64,000 nucleotides of DNA. Origin: Devosia sp. SD17-2. GTDB lineage: Bacteria; Pseudomonadota; Alphaproteobacteria; Rhizobiales; Devosiaceae. Location: positions 2,063,001-2,127,000 of the forward strand of contig NZ_CP104002.1 in the NCBI RefSeq assembly GCF_029201565.1, given 5' to 3'. This document shows, piece after piece, positions 8,895 through 18,357 of the stretch (positions within the stretch are counted from its first letter, which is position 1; each line of letters opens with the position of its first letter). The notes under the pieces were generated by a model. The model was given only the letters and a program-made list of their open reading frames with translations. It did no database searches and was not told the origin of the DNA. Position numbers and translations under genes: made by a program.

Positions 8895-9680
8895 TCAGAG
8901 ACTAAAAGCGCCTTCGACGGGGACGTGGTCGCTGGGCTTGTCCCAGCCGCGGACGTCCTTGTGGACGCTGACGTCGTCGAGGCGGTCGGCGGCCTGGGGG
9001 GAGAGGAGAAGGTGGTCGATGCGGATGCCGGCGTTGCGGCGCCAGGCACCGGCCTGGAAATCCCAGAAGGTGAAGGCCTGGTCGGCGTTCACGGCGCGAA
9101 GGGCGTCGGTCATGCCGATGTTTTTCAGGGCGCGGAAACGTTCAAGGCTTTCCGGGCGGTAGAGGGCGTCGCCCCACCAGGCGGCGGGGTCGTGGGCATC
9201 GATGGGTGCCGGGATGAGGTTAAAATCGCCCATGAGGACGAAGGGCTCTTCCCAGGTGAGGCGTTCTTCCACGAAAGCGTGGAGGCGGTCCATCCAGCGC
9301 AGCTTATAGGGGAATTTCTCCGTATCGACCGGGTTCCCATTGGGCAGGTAGATATTGCAGACGCGGACGACGCCGCTGTCGACGGAAAAGACGCCTTCGA
9401 TCAGGCGGGCCTGCTCGTCACTGTCGTCGCCGGGCAGGCCGCGATGGACCTCGTCGAAGGGCAGGCGGGAGAGCAGGGCAACGCCGTTCCAGCTCTTCTG
9501 CCCATGGGTTTCGATGTTGTAGCCCAGCGCCTCTATTTCGGCGCGGGGAAAGCCTTCGTCGACGGATTTGATTTCCTGCAGCCCGACGATGTCGGGCTTT
9601 TCCTCTTCCAGCCAGCGCAGCAGCAGCTCGATACGGGCCTTGATCCCGTTGATGTTCCAGGTGGCGATGCGCAGGGCCAT
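8895..9680 (-). CDS. xthA: Exodeoxyribonuclease III
   Basis: A 261-residue AP endonuclease / 3'-5' exonuclease of the exonuclease III family, acting in base excision repair. It begins MALRIATWNINGIKAR and has the metal-binding Glu in GLQEIK (E36), the GDFNLIPAP segment with the catalytic Asp-Asn pair, and the C-terminal SDHVPVEG with the catalytic His. Length is normal for the family. AAGGA lies about 10 nt upstream of the ATG. The serine-hydrolase gene ends only 12 bp upstream on the same strand, so the two are probably cotranscribed. Confidence 0.95.
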   Translation of the reverse strand: MALRIATWNINGIKARIELLLRWLEEEKPDIVGLQEIKSVDEGFPRAEIEALGYNIETHGQKSWNGVALLSRLPFDEVHRGLPGDDSDEQARLIEGVFSVDSGVVRVCNIYLPNGNPVDTEKFPYKLRWMDRLHAFVEERLTWEEPFVLMGDFNLIPAPIDAHDPAAWWGDALYRPESLERFRALKNIGMTDALRAVNADQAFTFWDFQAGAWRRNAGIRIDHLLLSPQAADRLDDVSVHKDVRGWDKPSDHVPVEGAFSL

Positions 9681-9692
9681 GGGAAAAAATCC

Positions 9693-10796
9693 TTAGTTCA
9701 GATCGGCATAGACGGCGCGGATGAGGTCCTTGGGATATTGCCCGGTGCAGCCCTCGAGCGCCGTATTGCTCATCGACACTATGGTAAGCCTGTTCGCCGG
9801 ATCGACAAGCCAGGAATGGCCGTAGACCCCACCCCAATTCACCGTGCCGCGGGCAGAGGGCGAATTGGCCGCAGCCGGATCATCGACAATGGCGCCGAAA
9901 TAGCCAAAGCGCTGGCCCGCTTCGGCGCGTTCGACGGTGCCGATGCGGTTGGAGAAGGCGAGCGCGATGGTTTCGGGCTTGATGATGGCGCCGCCGCCGG
10001 TGCGCAGGGTATCGAGGAAATGGGCGATGTCGCTCGGGGCACCCGCCATGCCGGCGCCGCCGGACTGGAAGGCGCGGGCGTTGAAGATGCGCGAGGTCGA
10101 GAACAGCGGGCCGGGACCGGCCTCGGTGATCGGCTGGTGCGGATCGGGCATGGGGAAGGGCGGGGCGCCGTCGGCGTAGGGTTTTGCGAGGCGCGCGCGG
10201 TCGGAGACGAAAAAGCCGGTGTCGTTCATGCCGAGCGGGCCGGTGACGTGGGTTTTCACTGCGTCCTGCAGGGTGCCGCCCGTAACGGCGGCAATGACGG
10301 CGCCGAGAACGTCGATGGCGACCGAGTAATTCCAGCCCGTGCCCGGTGCGAACAGCAGGGCCTGGCGGGCGACGCGGCTGAAATTGGTCTCGAAATCATT
10401 GTCCGAGGGGCCGAGGCCGCCCGAAATGGACGGGTCGTCGGGATAGGCGTAGGCGAGGCCGGCTGTGTGGGTCAGCAGGTGGTGGATAGTGATGCGCGCA
10501 GGCGTGCCGTCGGGCGCCTTGGGCGTGAAATAGGGCAGGTGGGTGGCGACCTCATCCTCGAGGTTGAGGAGGCCCTTGTCGACCATGGCGAGGGCCGTGG
10601 CGGCGACGATAGGTTTGGTCACGGAGGCGAGGCGGTAGATGGCGTTCGCCTGCATCGGCGTGCCGGCTTCGCGATCGAACCAGCCGGCCGTGCGGCGGAT
10701 GATTTCCTGTCCGTCGCGGAGGACGACCAGTTCGGCTCCCACGATCTTTTCATTGGCGATGGCACTATCCATCACAGCGTCGACTTGGGCGCCCAT
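9693..10796 (-). CDS. Serine hydrolase of the beta-lactamase class C / esterase family
   Basis: A 367-residue protein with the penicillin-binding fold motifs: SxxK in LASVTKPIVA (residues 57-60 region) and the YxN-like WNYSVAIDVLGAVI, plus a C-terminal HSWLVDP segment in place of the KTG box. This is the pattern of EstB-like esterases and beta-lactamase-related hydrolases rather than of true AmpC. There is no clear signal peptide, so a cytoplasmic esterase or amidase is more likely than an antibiotic-resistance enzyme. It sits between an Fe-S carrier gene and xthA, all on the minus strand. Substrate unknown. Confidence 0.85.
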   Translation of the reverse strand: MGAQVDAVMDSAIANEKIVGAELVVLRDGQEIIRRTAGWFDREAGTPMQANAIYRLASVTKPIVAATALAMVDKGLLNLEDEVATHLPYFTPKAPDGTPARITIHHLLTHTAGLAYAYPDDPSISGGLGPSDNDFETNFSRVARQALLFAPGTGWNYSVAIDVLGAVIAAVTGGTLQDAVKTHVTGPLGMNDTGFFVSDRARLAKPYADGAPPFPMPDPHQPITEAGPGPLFSTSRIFNARAFQSGGAGMAGAPSDIAHFLDTLRTGGGAIIKPETIALAFSNRIGTVERAEAGQRFGYFGAIVDDPAAANSPSARGTVNWGGVYGHSWLVDPANRLTIVSMSNTALEGCTGQYPKDLIRAVYADLN

Positions 10797-10842
10797 CTCA
10801 TCCCCCCTCAGAGATTATCGTATTTTGGTAAGTCGCTTCGCG

Positions 10843-11196
10843 TCAGACGGCGAAGCTGGTGCCGCAGCCGCAGGAGGCGACCGCATTTGGATTTTTGATC
10901 TGAAAAGCCTGGCCGATGAGATCGTCGACGAAGTCGATCTCTGCCCCGCCCATGAATTCGAGGCTGAGAGAATCGATCAGCACCACGGCATCGCCCTTCT
11001 GCAGGACGAGGTCGTCATCGGTCGCGGTTTCCTGGACGAGATTGTATTCGTACTGGAAGCCCGAGCAGCCGCCGCCGGCCACCGAAATGCGCAGCACAGT
11101 GCCGGGCGCCTCCTTTGCGATGATGCGCGCAACCCGCTTGGCGGCGCGATCCGAAAGGGTTACGGCGGGAGATGTGGCAAGTGCTGCGTCTGTCAT
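10843..11196 (-). CDS. erpA: A-type iron-sulfur cluster carrier (ErpA/IscA family)
   Basis: A 117-residue HesB/IscA-type protein. The three conserved cysteines that bind the cluster are visible: one in VAGGGCSGFQYEY and two in the C-terminal ASCGCGTSF. Such proteins receive Fe-S clusters from the assembly scaffold and pass them to target enzymes. The ErpA/insertion-protein subtype is suggested by its placement next to dgt in Rhizobiales, but the A-type subgroup cannot be decided by eye. Divergently transcribed from dgt with an 83-bp gap. Confidence 0.88.
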   Translation of the reverse strand: MTDAALATSPAVTLSDRAAKRVARIIAKEAPGTVLRISVAGGGCSGFQYEYNLVQETATDDDLVLQKGDAVVLIDSLSLEFMGGAEIDFVDDLIGQAFQIKNPNAVASCGCGTSFAV

Positions 11197-11279
11197 GGAA
11201 GGTCCGGACGGTCGTTATGTCATAACACTGCCGCTAAGATAGGCGCTTGAAGCGTCCTTGCAAAGGCCTGCGACAACAC

Positions 11280-12473
11280 ATGACTGATACTGCACCCTAT
11301 GCCAGCAAACCCGAGGCGTCGCTAGGCCGGCTTTATGGCACCGGGCCGAGCCCCACGCGCTCGGAATTCCAGCGGGATCGCGACCGGATCATCCATTCGA
11401 CGGCGTTTCGGCGGCTGCAGCACAAGACGCAGGTTTTTCTCCATCACGAGGGGCGGCATTTTCGCAACCGCCTGACGCATACGCTGGAGGTGAGCCAGAT
11501 CGCGCGCTCGATCGCGCGGGCGCTGGGGCTGAACGAGGATCTGGCCGAGGCGCTGGCGCTGAGCCATGACCTGGGGCACACGCCGTTCGGGCATGCCGGG
11601 GAGCGGGCGCTGCACCGGGCGATGGCCCCTTTTGGCGGGTTTGACCACAATGTTCAGGCGCTGCGCGTCGTGACGCGGCTCGAGAATCGCTATGCCGAGC
11701 ATGACGGGCTGAACCTGACCTGGGAGACGCTGGAGGGGATTCTCAAGCACAATGGGCCGCTGACGACGCCGGAGGGGACGCCGGTGGGGCGCTATCTGGC
11801 CGAGGGGTTGCCGGCGGGGCTGGAGGATATTGCGGCCGTGGCCGATCTCCGGCTCGATACCCATGCGAGCCTTGAGGCGCAGGCGGCGGCGATTGCCGAT
11901 GATATTGCCTATAATGCCCATGACATTGATGACGCGCTGCGGGCGGGGCTGGTGGTGCTGGACGATTTCATCGGCGTGCCGATGGCGGGGCCGATCGTTG
12001 AAGAGGTGCTCGGGCTTTATCCCGATATCGCGGCGAACCGGCAGACCCACGAAGTGCAGCGGCGGCTGATTACGCGGGCTGTGGAAGACGTCATTCGCAC
12101 CAGTTCGGCGGCGATCGCCTCGGCGGGCGTAGCGAGCGCCGAGGAGGTGCGGCTGGCCGGCAAGACGCTGGTCAGCTTTTCTCCGGATGTGGCTGCGGCC
12201 GAAAAGGGGCTGAAGACTTTCCTCTTTGAACGCGTCTATCGGCACGAGACGGTGATGGTGCCGGTGCGCGAGAGCGAGGCTGTAGTGGAGGCGCTTTTTG
12301 CGGCCTATATGGGGGCTTCGGAGATGCCCGGACGGTGGGGTGACGCCATGGCGCAGGCGGGCGATGAACCGGCCAGAGCACGGGTGGTGGCCGACTTTAT
12401 CGCGGGGATGACGGACCCCTATGCGCTCGACGAATATCAGCGTTTGTTTGACGCTCGACCGGATTTCCGTTAA
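11280..12473 (+). CDS. dgt: Deoxyguanosinetriphosphate triphosphohydrolase-like protein
   Basis: From ATG 11280 the protein has 397 residues and starts MTDTAPYASKPEAS; a TTG at 11247 would add 11 residues but is less likely. The HD-domain metal ligands are visible: His in NRLTHTLEVSQIAR, His-Asp in ALSHDLGHTPFGHAGE, and the downstream Asp in IAYNAHDIDDALRAG. The N-terminal RRLQHKTQVF motif is characteristic of bacterial dGTPase-like enzymes, which hydrolyse dNTPs to nucleoside and triphosphate. It is 30 bp upstream of argS, a pairing common in Rhizobiales. Confidence 0.93.
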   Translation: MTDTAPYASKPEASLGRLYGTGPSPTRSEFQRDRDRIIHSTAFRRLQHKTQVFLHHEGRHFRNRLTHTLEVSQIARSIARALGLNEDLAEALALSHDLGHTPFGHAGERALHRAMAPFGGFDHNVQALRVVTRLENRYAEHDGLNLTWETLEGILKHNGPLTTPEGTPVGRYLAEGLPAGLEDIAAVADLRLDTHASLEAQAAAIADDIAYNAHDIDDALRAGLVVLDDFIGVPMAGPIVEEVLGLYPDIAANRQTHEVQRRLITRAVEDVIRTSSAAIASAGVASAEEVRLAGKTLVSFSPDVAAAEKGLKTFLFERVYRHETVMVPVRESEAVVEALFAAYMGASEMPGRWGDAMAQAGDEPARARVVADFIAGMTDPYALDEYQRLFDARPDFR

Positions 12474-12503
12474 CCGGCATTCAAGTTTTCCCACGAGTTT
12501 GTC

Positions 12504-14249
12504 ATGGATATTTTCGCCCACTTCACCGCTCGGGTCACCGAGGCGCTCCTTTCCGACTACCCGGATCTGAATGCCGATCTGCTGGCGCGCGTTGTGGTGG
12601 AGCCGCCGCGAGATGCAGCGCATGGCGATCTCTCCACCAATGCGGCCATGGTTGTGTCCAAGCCGCTCGGCAAGAATCCGCGCGAGGTTGCGGCCGCCCT
12701 TGTGGAGCGCCTCAAGGGCGATCCGGACGTGGTGTCGATAGATATCGCCGGTCCCGGCTTTATCAATTTCCGTCTCAGCAATTCCATTCTGCACAAGGTG
12801 CTGCGCACCATCGGCGCGGAGAAGGAAGCCTATGGCCGGTCTGACATGGGCAAGGGCGAGCGGGTGAACGTCGAGTTCGTCTCGGCTAACCCGACCGGCC
12901 CGATGCATGTGGGTCATACGCGTGGCGCGGTGTTTGGGGACGCGCTGGCCTCGCTGATGATCTATTCGGGTTATGACGTCACGCGCGAATATTACATCAA
13001 TGATGCGGGCGGGCAGATCACCATTCTGGCCCAGTCGACCATGCTGCGCTATCGCGAGGCGCTCGGCGAAACCATCGAAATCCCGTCCGGACTCTATCCC
13101 GGCGACTATCTGGTGCCTGTGGGTGAAGCCCTGAAAACCGAATTCGGCGACAAGCTGCTGTCCATGCCCGAGACCGAGGCGCTGGCGCTGATCAAGGACC
13201 GGGTGCTGGCCGCAATGCTCGAGCTGATCAAGGCAGACCTTGCCAAGCTCAACATCCACCATGACGTGTTCTTTTCCGAGCGGACGCTGCACGGGCAGGG
13301 CGGGGATATCCAGACGACCCTCGACTGGCTGCGCGAGCAGGGCATGGTCTATGAAGGCCGGCTGGAAGCGCCGAAGGGCAAGACCCCCGAGGAATGGGAA
13401 GACCGCGAGCAGACCCTGTTCCGCGCCAAGGATTATGGTGACGACACCGACCGGGCGCTGGTCAAGTCGGACGGCACCTACACCTATTTCGCGGCCGATA
13501 TCGCCTATCACCGCAACAAGTACCTGCGCGGCTTCAACCACATGATCAATGTGTTGGGCGCCGACCATTCGGGCTATGTGAAGCGCCTGCAGGCGGCGGT
13601 GAAGGCCGTGTCGCATGGCGAGGCCGACATGGACGTGCGGATCTGCCAGCTGGTACGGCTGCTCAAGAACGGCGAGCCGTTCAAGATGAGCAAGCGCTCG
13701 GGCGACCTCGTGACGCTGGCCGACGTGGTGGAAGAAGTCGGTTCGGACGCGACGCGCTTCATGCTGCTGTTCCGCCGCAATGATGCATCGATGGATTTCG
13801 ACTTCGCGCTGGTCAAGGAACAGACGCGGGATAATCCCGTGTTTTATGTGCAGTACGCACATGCCCGTGCCTGCTCGATTTTCCGGACCGCGGGGCGCGA
13901 CATGCCCGAGCTCGATGTGTCCGCCGCGGCGCTCGCCGGCGCAGAGATCGAACGGCTCGACACGGCCGCAGACCTTGAGCTGATCCGGCTTCTGGCAGCC
14001 TGGCCGCGTACCGTTGCGGCTGCCGCCGTGGCGCATGAACCGCACCGTATTGCCTTCTATGTTCACGATCTGGCGGCGGCTTTCCACGGCTTCTGGGCCA
14101 AGGGGAAGGACGATGTTGGTTTGCGGTTTGTTAACCCAGCCGATCCAAAGCTGACATTGGCTCGACTCGCGCTCGTCGATGCCGTACGCCAAGTAATTCG
14201 CAATGGCCTGGGTATCCTGGGCGTCGCGGCTCCGGAGGAGCTTTCATAA
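12504..14249 (+). CDS. argS: Arginyl-tRNA synthetase
   Basis: Class I synthetase of 581 residues that charges tRNA-Arg. The HIGH-equivalent is [14 protein letters not shown] (about residues 131-144) and the KMSKS loop is [11 protein letters not shown] (about 393-403). An N-terminal Add-1 domain for D-loop recognition (residues 1-110) and a C-terminal DALR anticodon-binding domain (starting near 460, [11 protein letters not shown] onward) are in the expected order. It ends with ATPEELS-like residues shortly before a hairpin at 14277. Confidence 0.97.
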   Translation: MDIFAHFTARVTEALLSDYPDLNADLLARVVVEPPRDAAHGDLSTNAAMVVSKPLGKNPREVAAALVERLKGDPDVVSIDIAGPGFINFRLSNSILHKVLRTIGAEKEAYGRSDMGKGERVNVEFVSANPTGPMHVGHTRGAVFGDALASLMIYSGYDVTREYYINDAGGQITILAQSTMLRYREALGETIEIPSGLYPGDYLVPVGEALKTEFGDKLLSMPETEALALIKDRVLAAMLELIKADLAKLNIHHDVFFSERTLHGQGGDIQTTLDWLREQGMVYEGRLEAPKGKTPEEWEDREQTLFRAKDYGDDTDRALVKSDGTYTYFAADIAYHRNKYLRGFNHMINVLGADHSGYVKRLQAAVKAVSHGEADMDVRICQLVRLLKNGEPFKMSKRSGDLVTLADVVEEVGSDATRFMLLFRRNDASMDFDFALVKEQTRDNPVFYVQYAHARACSIFRTAGRDMPELDVSAAALAGAEIERLDTAADLELIRLLAAWPRTVAAAAVAHEPHRIAFYVHDLAAAFHGFWAKGKDDVGLRFVNPADPKLTLARLALVDAVRQVIRNGLGILGVAAPEELS

Positions 14250-14276
14250 TTCAGGCGTATTAGTGTTGAAAACTCG

Positions 14277-14306
14277 CTGCAAACCCCCGAAGAACGGGGC
14301 TTGCAG
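14277..14306 (+). terminator. Hairpin between argS and the SPOR gene
   Basis: CTGCAA...CCCCG-AAGAA-CGGGG-C-TTGCAG, a two-part stem with a small internal bulge and no T-tract. May terminate partially or stabilise the argS 3' end. Confidence 0.45.
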
Positions 14307-14326
14307 CACTTCAGGGGCGCTGGCAG

Positions 14327-16702
14327 ATGACGACAGCGAAACCGAAACCTATGGCCGGACCAACCGACTCCGCGGACGATCTCATTGCTGAACTGGCCCG
14401 ACTGATGGCGGAAGACGCCCAGTCGGACAAGCCAAAGGCGGACAGCCCGCCGGTTCGGATTCCCGGCGAGCCGATGGCTCGGCCGACCCCGGCGGCGCCG
14501 CTTGCTACGCCTGCAGCGCCACCCCCAACACAATCGGCAGCTGCGCCCAAGGTGGCGCCGGAAACGCCCGGCACGCCGATCCGTATTCCCGGGCAGCCAT
14601 TTACCCCGCCAGCCCAGCAGCGCCCCGTGCAGGCCCAGCCGCAGGCGCAGGTGCCGCCTCAGGCGCAGCCGCAGATGCCGCCGCGGCAGGATGCGCCACG
14701 CGTCGCGCCGGTGATCGATCCCCGGCTTGCCCATCCCGATGCGCCAGATCCGCGCAGCCAGCCCGCTTCTGCGCCCGAAGCACGCCATTTTGCCGAGCAG
14801 CGGACTGCACCCGAGGTGCGGACCGCCCCGCCGATGCAGAGTGCTCCGCAGGTGCAAACTCCGCCGCAGTCGCAGGTTGCCGCCGAGCCGCGTCCTGCTC
14901 CGCAGGCCGGCATTCCGCCGCGCCGCGAGCCCGGCTTCGAGCCGATGGCGCCAAGCGCCCCGGCGATGCGTAGGGAATCCGTTGATCCGCGGCCCGAGCC
15001 CGCAGCCGTGCGGGCTGAGCCCTCCAGTGTGCGCGCTGAACCCGCAGCTGTGCAGGCTGAGCCTGCACCCGTCCGCGCCGAGCCCGTTGCGCCTGTCGTG
15101 CCGCCCGTAGAGGATGATGTTCTGCCTGATCTCGACCAGGACAGCCTGGCCGATCTGATCGCGGCGGAACTCTCGGCCGAAGATACTGCCGAGGCAGAGC
15201 CGGTAGAGACACCGGCAGCTGCCGAGGACCCGTTCCCGCTCAAGAGCAATGACGTCTTCGGCGTGCCGCCGGTTTTCGGTGTGGGCTCTGGGCAGCCAAT
15301 GGACAAGCCAGCGCCGCGTCCCGAACCGGAACCCGTGCCGGAACCGGTTGCTGAGGCCAGCTTTGCAGAGACATTTGTCGAGCCGGAGCCCGTCAACCCG
15401 CAGCCGCGCCGCGCTGAGCCCGATCCGCTTGAGGAAATCGAGCGTCTGGTTGGTTCGGCAGTGCGCCCGGATGCGCGCCAGCAGTCGCCCAGCGCGGCGC
15501 TGCGCAGCCTTGCGACGCCGACCCTGCCAAGCCAGCCGACTGCACAGCCTGCGTCTGAAAAGCCGCGTACGCCGCATGTGAGCTCAGTCGACGAGGCCAT
15601 TCTGGCCGCAGCGGCGACGTCGGGCGCGCGGGTGGAATGGGTTGAGCCTGAAATTCACGCCCGCATTGCCGATGTGGACACAGAGGCAGCGCCGCGGGCG
15701 CGCAAAAGCCGTGTTCTGGGCATGACGCGATCCCTCGCGGGGCCGCTGGTAGCGACCCTGATGCTGGGCGTCGCCGCCGTGGGGCTTTATGCCGTGCTGG
15801 GCCTTGGCGGCGCTGCATCCGATGGCCCGGCGCCCTTGATCGTGGCCGATACAGCGCCGATCAAGGAAGAGCCGGTCCCCGATCCGGAAGCCGAAGAGCC
15901 CGCCCAGTCGGTGGTGTTCAACGAGATCGCCGGGGTCGATAGCGGGGCCGACGAGCAGCTGGTGTCGCGCGACCAGGCCGATATCGACGCGGTGAATAAT
16001 TTCGTGCCGCCGACCTCGAGCGAAGAGGGTCTGGTGAACCGCAAGGTTCGTACCGTGACCGTGCGCCCGGATGGCACCATCGTCAGTGGTGGCGACAGCG
16101 TCGCCGGGGCAACCATGCTGCCGGTGGATCGTCCGAGCGTGCCGGATGTTCCGGGCGCCGATTTCTCGACGCCTGAGCTGATCGGCAGCGTCAATCCGTC
16201 GGCGACGGCAGCGGAGAACGCAGCCACCGAAGCCGCGCCGGTGACACCGCCCGTGGTTCCGGTGCAGCCGGGTTCGACGGTTCCGGCCGTGGATGGGGCG
16301 GGCAATGCGATTGTCGGCAAGACAGCGCCGGTGCCGCTGGTGCGTCCGGCGACCTTTGCGCGTCAGGCTGCAGCGACGCCGACGCCTGCACCTGCGGCGA
16401 CGACGCCTGTTGCAGCAACACCGGCGACGCCTGCGCCGGCCGTTTCGGCGCCGGTGTCCTCGGCTCCGGCCTATGTGCAGCTGGCATCGCAGCGCTCGGA
16501 AGAGACTGCCCGCCAGACGGCGCAGAGCATCGCATCGCGCTTCGGGCCGCTGTTCAACGGCGCCAATCTCGAAGTGCAGCGCGTCGATCTGGGGGAGCGC
16601 GGGATCTTCTATCGCGTGCGCGTGCCGGCCGACTCGCTGCAGAGCGCCAATACGCTGTGCAACAACATCAAGGCCGCCGGCGGCGACTGCTTTACGATGT
16701 AG
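14327..16702 (+). CDS. SPOR-domain cell envelope protein with long disordered N-terminus
   Basis: A 791-residue bitopic protein. Residues 1-465 are cytoplasmic and dominated by Pro, Ala, Gln and Glu low-complexity sequence, including imperfect repeats of RAEP(A/S)(A/S)VRAEP near 225-250 and two PPVRIPGEP/TPIRIPGQP repeats near 43 and 84. One membrane helix lies at about 470-492 (LAGPLVATLMLGVAAVGLYA). The periplasmic part ends in a SPOR domain (about 710-790: AYVQLASQRSEETARQTA ... VRVPADSLQSANTLCNNIK). SPOR domains bind denuded septal peptidoglycan, so a division-site role is likely. It lies between argS and scpA. In many relatives a nagZ gene follows here; none is present. Confidence 0.85.
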   Translation: MTTAKPKPMAGPTDSADDLIAELARLMAEDAQSDKPKADSPPVRIPGEPMARPTPAAPLATPAAPPPTQSAAAPKVAPETPGTPIRIPGQPFTPPAQQRPVQAQPQAQVPPQAQPQMPPRQDAPRVAPVIDPRLAHPDAPDPRSQPASAPEARHFAEQRTAPEVRTAPPMQSAPQVQTPPQSQVAAEPRPAPQAGIPPRREPGFEPMAPSAPAMRRESVDPRPEPAAVRAEPSSVRAEPAAVQAEPAPVRAEPVAPVVPPVEDDVLPDLDQDSLADLIAAELSAEDTAEAEPVETPAAAEDPFPLKSNDVFGVPPVFGVGSGQPMDKPAPRPEPEPVPEPVAEASFAETFVEPEPVNPQPRRAEPDPLEEIERLVGSAVRPDARQQSPSAALRSLATPTLPSQPTAQPASEKPRTPHVSSVDEAILAAAATSGARVEWVEPEIHARIADVDTEAAPRARKSRVLGMTRSLAGPLVATLMLGVAAVGLYAVLGLGGAASDGPAPLIVADTAPIKEEPVPDPEAEEPAQSVVFNEIAGVDSGADEQLVSRDQADIDAVNNFVPPTSSEEGLVNRKVRTVTVRPDGTIVSGGDSVAGATMLPVDRPSVPDVPGADFSTPELIGSVNPSATAAENAATEAAPVTPPVVPVQPGSTVPAVDGAGNAIVGKTAPVPLVRPATFARQAAATPTPAPAATTPVAATPATPAPAVSAPVSSAPAYVQLASQRSEETARQTAQSIASRFGPLFNGANLEVQRVDLGERGIFYRVRVPADSLQSANTLCNNIKAAGGDCFTM

Positions 16703-16735
16703 TGACGGCGGGGCCGCAAGTGGCCCTGCTTGACG

Positions 16736-17575
16736 ATGCTCGCGCCAGCCGACAAGGATGGCGCGAGTTTTCACGCCTTTCAGGATCTGTGGATGATTGG
16801 GGAGCAGGGGGACTGGGTCGATGTTTCGACGCAGCCCGACACCGAAGAGGTGTTGCATGTCGAGGTCGGTGGCTATGAGGGCCCGCTCGATCTGCTGCTC
16901 GACCTGGCGCGCCGGCAAAAGGTCGACCTGGCGTCCATATCCATCCTGGCGCTGGCCGAGCAATATCTGAAATTCATCGAGACCATCCGCGAGAAGCGGA
17001 TCGAGATCGCGGCCGATTATCTGGTGATGGCGGCGTGGCTGGCCTATCTCAAGAGCCGGCTGATGGTGCCGCAGGCGGCCAATGACGATGAGCCATCGGG
17101 CGAGATGCTGGCGGCCATGCTGCAATTCCGGCTCAAGCGCCTCGAAGCGATGCGGCTGGCGGCCAGCCGGCTGATGGGAAGGCCACAGCTGGGCCGGGAA
17201 ATCCATGCACGCGGGGCGCCCGAAGCGATCCAGATCGCGCGACGGTCGATCTGGGAAGCGAGCTATTACGAGCTGCTCAAGGCCTATACGAGCCAGCGCG
17301 AACGCAATTCCGTGGTTGAATACAAGCTGACGACGCGGACGGTGTGGTCGCTGCAGGAGGCGCGGGACATTTTGCAGCGGCTGATCGGCGATACCGGGGA
17401 ATGGGTGGCGCTTGAGCAGTGCCTTGCCGAATATCTGGCCCAGCCCGAAGAGCGGCGGACGGTGCGGGCATCGAGCTTTGCCTCGACGCTGGAGCTGGTG
17501 CGCCAGGGCGAGATAGAGATTCGCCAGGGCGGCACGTTCGAGCCGATCTATCTGCGCCGGAAAATCAAAGAGTGA
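16736..17575 (+). CDS. scpA: Segregation and condensation protein A
   Basis: A 279-residue kleisin of the ScpA family, which bridges the SMC heads and ScpB in the chromosome condensin. The N-terminal signature EVGGYEGPLDLLLDLARRQK (near residues 42-61) is diagnostic and is followed by VDLASISILALAEQYLKFIE and ADYLVMAAWLAYLKSRLM. The C-terminal winged-helix segment (RQGEIEIRQGGTFEPIYLR) contacts SMC. The first ATG is at 16736; a TTG two codons earlier is in frame. It ends two bases before the scpB ATG, so the pair is translationally coupled. Confidence 0.94.
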   Translation: MLAPADKDGASFHAFQDLWMIGEQGDWVDVSTQPDTEEVLHVEVGGYEGPLDLLLDLARRQKVDLASISILALAEQYLKFIETIREKRIEIAADYLVMAAWLAYLKSRLMVPQAANDDEPSGEMLAAMLQFRLKRLEAMRLAASRLMGRPQLGREIHARGAPEAIQIARRSIWEASYYELLKAYTSQRERNSVVEYKLTTRTVWSLQEARDILQRLIGDTGEWVALEQCLAEYLAQPEERRTVRASSFASTLELVRQGEIEIRQGGTFEPIYLRRKIKE

Positions 17576-17577
17576 CA

Positions 17578-18228
17578 ATGAGCGAGGATGATTTTCCAGA
17601 AGTGCGCGAACGGCAGTTGCGCGTGCTCGAGGCGCTGCTGTTTGCCTCGGACAAGCCAGTGCATGTGGCCGACCTTGCGCCCTATGTCGGGGAGGGCGCC
17701 AATGTGCGCCAATTGCTGCTCGAGTTGCAGAAGCGCTATGCGCCGCGCGGGGTCAATCTGGTGCGGCGGGGCGAGGGGTGGGCGTTCCGGACGGCCGAGG
17801 ATCTCGGGCACCTCCTCCGGCGCGAGCAGGCAGAGACGCGGCCGCTGACCCGGGCGTCACTCGAAACGCTGGCGATTATTGCCTATCACCAGCCGGTGAC
17901 GCGCGCCGAAATCGAGGAAGTGCGCGGGGTTGCGGCGGGCAAGGGGACGCTCGACCTGCTGCTCGAGACCGGCTGGGTAAGGATGCGCGGGCGGCGGCGC
18001 ACGCCGGGACGGCCGGTGACCTACGGCACGACCGAGGCATTCCTCGATCATTTCGGGTTGGAGGCGCTGACCGATCTTCCGGGGCTCGATGACCTCAAGG
18101 GGGCGGGGCTGCTCTCGGGACGGCTGCCGCCGGATATGCAGATCCCGCTGCCGTTTACCGGCGAGCTGCGCGAGGACGAGGATGCGCTCGATCCCGACGA
18201 TCCCGGGGAGGGGGAGGATGTTGAATGA
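17578..18228 (+). CDS. scpB: Segregation and condensation protein B
   Basis: From the ATG two bases after scpA, a 216-residue ScpB with two winged-helix domains: RQLRVLEALLFASDKPVHVADL at the N-terminus and LETLAIIAYHQPVTRAEIEEVRG in the middle, the latter being the most conserved ScpB motif. A GRRRTPGRPVTYGTTEAFLDHFGL segment follows, and the tail is strongly acidic. ScpB dimers bind ScpA in the Smc-ScpAB complex. An open frame extends upstream of this ATG into scpA, but the coupling and homology place the start here. Confidence 0.94.
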   Translation: MSEDDFPEVRERQLRVLEALLFASDKPVHVADLAPYVGEGANVRQLLLELQKRYAPRGVNLVRRGEGWAFRTAEDLGHLLRREQAETRPLTRASLETLAIIAYHQPVTRAEIEEVRGVAAGKGTLDLLLETGWVRMRGRRRTPGRPVTYGTTEAFLDHFGLEALTDLPGLDDLKGAGLLSGRLPPDMQIPLPFTGELREDEDALDPDDPGEGEDVE

Positions 18229-18279
18229 TCGCACAGTGTGGAGCAACACGGATTGATGACCCGTGACGGGGAACATTTC

Positions 18280-18311
18280 CTTGTGTTTGCCGGAGATTGA
18301 ACCTATTTCTC
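18280..18311 (+). promoter_or_regulatory. Candidate promoter of tatABC
   Basis: CTTG (18280-18283), an 18-bp gap, then CCTATTTCTC (18302-18311). It resembles the alphaproteobacterial heat-shock pattern CTTG-N17/18-CYTATNTNNG with the last base different, but could equally be a housekeeping promoter. It is 47 bp upstream of tatA. Confidence 0.35.
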
Positions 18312-18357
18312 GGTTATCAATCGCGTGTAACGCGTTCTAGTATTCAGGGAGAAAAAT

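Noticed and set aside
9693-10796. Antibiotic-resistance AmpC beta-lactamase
   Set aside because: No signal peptide, no clear KTG box and no ampR neighbour; an EstB-like esterase fits better.
8661-10898. A 745-codon plus-strand open frame across xthA and the serine hydrolase gene
   Set aside because: It lies opposite two clear genes with catalytic motifs. Its translation is low-complexity Gly/Asp/Val with no domain; GC-rich codon bias leaves the antisense frame open.
11322-14192. A 956-codon minus-strand open frame across dgt and argS
   Set aside because: Antisense to two confident genes; His/Arg/Gly-rich translation without any motif.
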